Positions 62,836 through 64,000 of a stretch of 64,000 nt of DNA are shown here, piece after piece. A program made the position numbers and the translations under genes. The notes under the pieces were generated by a model that was given only the letters and a program-made list of their open reading frames with translations, ran no database searches and had not been told where the DNA came from. How positions within the stretch are numbered: position 1 is the stretch's first letter; every line of letters begins with the position of its first letter. Location of the stretch: the NCBI RefSeq assembly GCF_017349355.1, contig NZ_JAFMPM010000006.1, positions 1,488,001 to 1,552,000 on the forward strand, written 5' to 3'. Origin of the DNA: Thiothrix fructosivorans. GTDB lineage: Bacteria; Pseudomonadota; Gammaproteobacteria; Thiotrichales; Thiotrichaceae.

Positions 62836-64000
62836 ATGAACATCCTAATTGTCGATGATGCCAGAGATATGCAGTTGATTCTGCGCCGTATCTTAACCCT
62901 AATGGGTCATCAGGTCATGCTGGCTGACCACGGTCAACAGGCATGGAATCTGATCCAGCAACACAACTTTCAAGTGGTGATCTGTGATTGGGTAATGCCC
63001 GTCATGGATGGCCCCACCCTGTGCCGTACTATTCGTGATGCGGACTTACCCCATTACGTTTACATCATTTTGTTAACGGGGATGTCGGGTAAGCAAAATC
63101 TGATTCTGGGTATGGATGCGGGGGCTGATGATTTTGCCACCAAACCCATCGTGCGCGAAGAATTGGAAGTACGCATCCGCGCCGCTCAGCGGGTCTTGAA
63201 CCTAGAGCACACGTTGGAAGAAAAACACCGTAATCTGGAAAGCGTCAACCAATCCCTATCAGCCGCACAAGCGTTGATCCAGAGTGATTTGAAGCGGGCG
63301 GCGACTTTGCAAACCGGCGTGTTACCTGTGCAGAAAATGTTTGGGCGTTTGTGTGTGGACTGGTTCTTTCAGCCTGCCCAGTACATCGGTGGTGATACCT
63401 TCAATTATTTTCCGATTAACGATGAGTTGCTGTTTTTCTATTCGATAGACGTGTCGGGGCATGGGATCTCGTCGGCGTTGCTGTCGATGTGTTTGCAAAC
63501 GCTACTGAGTTCTACGGGGGAATTGTATTGCGTGGATGAGCTGACACGGACGAATGCTGCCCGCTTTCCATCACGCTTGGCAGAACGTTTGAATTACCAC
63601 CTCAATCATACCCTCGATACGGGTGACCATTATTTGACGCTGATTATGGGCGTGGTGGATACGGTGGATGAACGTTTGTATTTCGTGCAAGCCGGACATC
63701 CGCAACCGTTTCTGTATAACCCTATCACCCAGCGCGTTGAGCGTGTCGACTGCACGGGCTTTCCGATTGGGCTATTGCCCGATATGGAGTATGAAACCAT
63801 TGATCTGCCATTTCCGCCCGGTAGTCGGTTTATTTTGTACTCTGACGGCATTCTGGAATTGCAGCACGCGTCCGGCGCACCGATGACGGAAGATGACTTG
63901 CAGGAACGTTTACAAGCATTGAGTGCGCTGCCAGCACGGTTATTGGTTTCCAAACTCGGCGAACAACTGGGCCTAGGCAGGGCAGGTGAGGACAAACCGG
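62836..64000 (+). CDS. REC-PP2C (RsbU/SpoIIE-type) response regulator phosphatase, 3' end outside window
   Basis: The open frame runs off the window after 388 codons. The receiver domain starts MNILIVDDARDMQLILRRIL with the phospho-acceptor in VVICDWVMPVMDG and Lys in FATKPIVREE. A coiled coil (LEHTLEEKHRNLESVNQSL) follows. The PP2C-type domain has GGDTFNYFPI, DVSGHGISSALLSM, VQAGHPQPFLYNP and LYSDGILELQ, with the metal Asp residues present. Such proteins dephosphorylate anti-sigma-factor antagonists. It is divergent from the Hpt gene across an AT-rich 164-base gap that should hold both promoters. Confidence 0.9.
   Translation, partial: MNILIVDDARDMQLILRRILTLMGHQVMLADHGQQAWNLIQQHNFQVVICDWVMPVMDGPTLCRTIRDADLPHYVYIILLTGMSGKQNLILGMDAGADDFATKPIVREELEVRIRAAQRVLNLEHTLEEKHRNLESVNQSLSAAQALIQSDLKRAATLQTGVLPVQKMFGRLCVDWFFQPAQYIGGDTFNYFPINDELLFFYSIDVSGHGISSALLSMCLQTLLSSTGELYCVDELTRTNAARFPSRLAERLNYHLNHTLDTGDHYLTLIMGVVDTVDERLYFVQAGHPQPFLYNPITQRVERVDCTGFPIGLLPDMEYETIDLPFPPGSRFILYSDGILELQHASGAPMTEDDLQERLQALSALPARLLVSKLGEQLGLGRAGEDKP

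Noticed and set aside
1-64000. tRNA genes, rRNA genes or a replication origin
   Set aside because: I looked for GTTCGA-type T loops with acceptor stems, rRNA blocks and DnaA-box clusters and saw none I could support.

Overview
The window reads as a chromosome segment of a gammaproteobacterium. A filamentous sulfur oxidiser of the Thiothrix type (Thiotrichales) is the best guess, but this rests on gene content and not on a marker gene. Evidence for the class is a fimV-truA pair, the zapA/ygfB/pepP/ubiH block with a 6S RNA gene downstream of zapA, UbiI- and UbiH-type ubiquinone hydroxylases and bioA. A DsrE-like protein and a CbiX-type chelatase fit sulfur and siroheme metabolism.

Layout. Positions 1-22.6 kb are mostly housekeeping genes: fimV (5' end outside), truA, ubiI, an exported alpha/beta hydrolase, a J-domain protein, an MFS carrier with a GcvA-like regulator, a NudL-type Nudix hydrolase, a fatty acid desaturase, a CbiX chelatase, 6S RNA, zapA, ygfB, pepP and ubiH. 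Two foreign-looking genes, an AAA/DUF4143 ATPase and an HELGH metallopeptidase, sit between pepP and ubiH. A short element at about 11.22-11.36 kb folds into two hairpins that expose the same pyrimidine loop complementary to Shine-Dalgarno sequences. It may be a small RNA.

Positions 22.8-27.6 kb hold a defence block: a DUF1016/PDDEXK nuclease gene, mcrB, mcrC and a truncated DUF1016 gene that overlaps bioA. A 25-codon copy of the mcrC tail precedes the first DUF1016 gene, so the block has been rearranged.

Positions 28.9-50.2 kb form an accessory island. It carries three intact IS66-family copies of 1640 bp with perfect 8-bp target duplications, one decayed IS50-like IS4-family element with 9-bp duplications, and the genes they broke. 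Cargo includes three tandem Asn-rich secreted proteins, a lipoprotein with 34 copies of a 15-bp repeat, further DUF1566-domain proteins, and a probable polymorphic toxin with a small membrane immunity protein. A two-component pair, a DUF2235 hydrolase, a haem-oxygenase-like diiron protein and a universal stress protein lie between them.

Positions 50.3-64 kb return to chromosomal functions: a hybrid kinase/LuxR regulator pair, dgt, an OmpA-like protein, a cluster with two DUF3131 proteins and an outer-membrane barrel candidate, and a signalling module of H-NOX, hybrid kinase, Hpt protein and a REC-PP2C phosphatase cut by the window end. Convergent neighbours often abut or overlap at their 3' ends.
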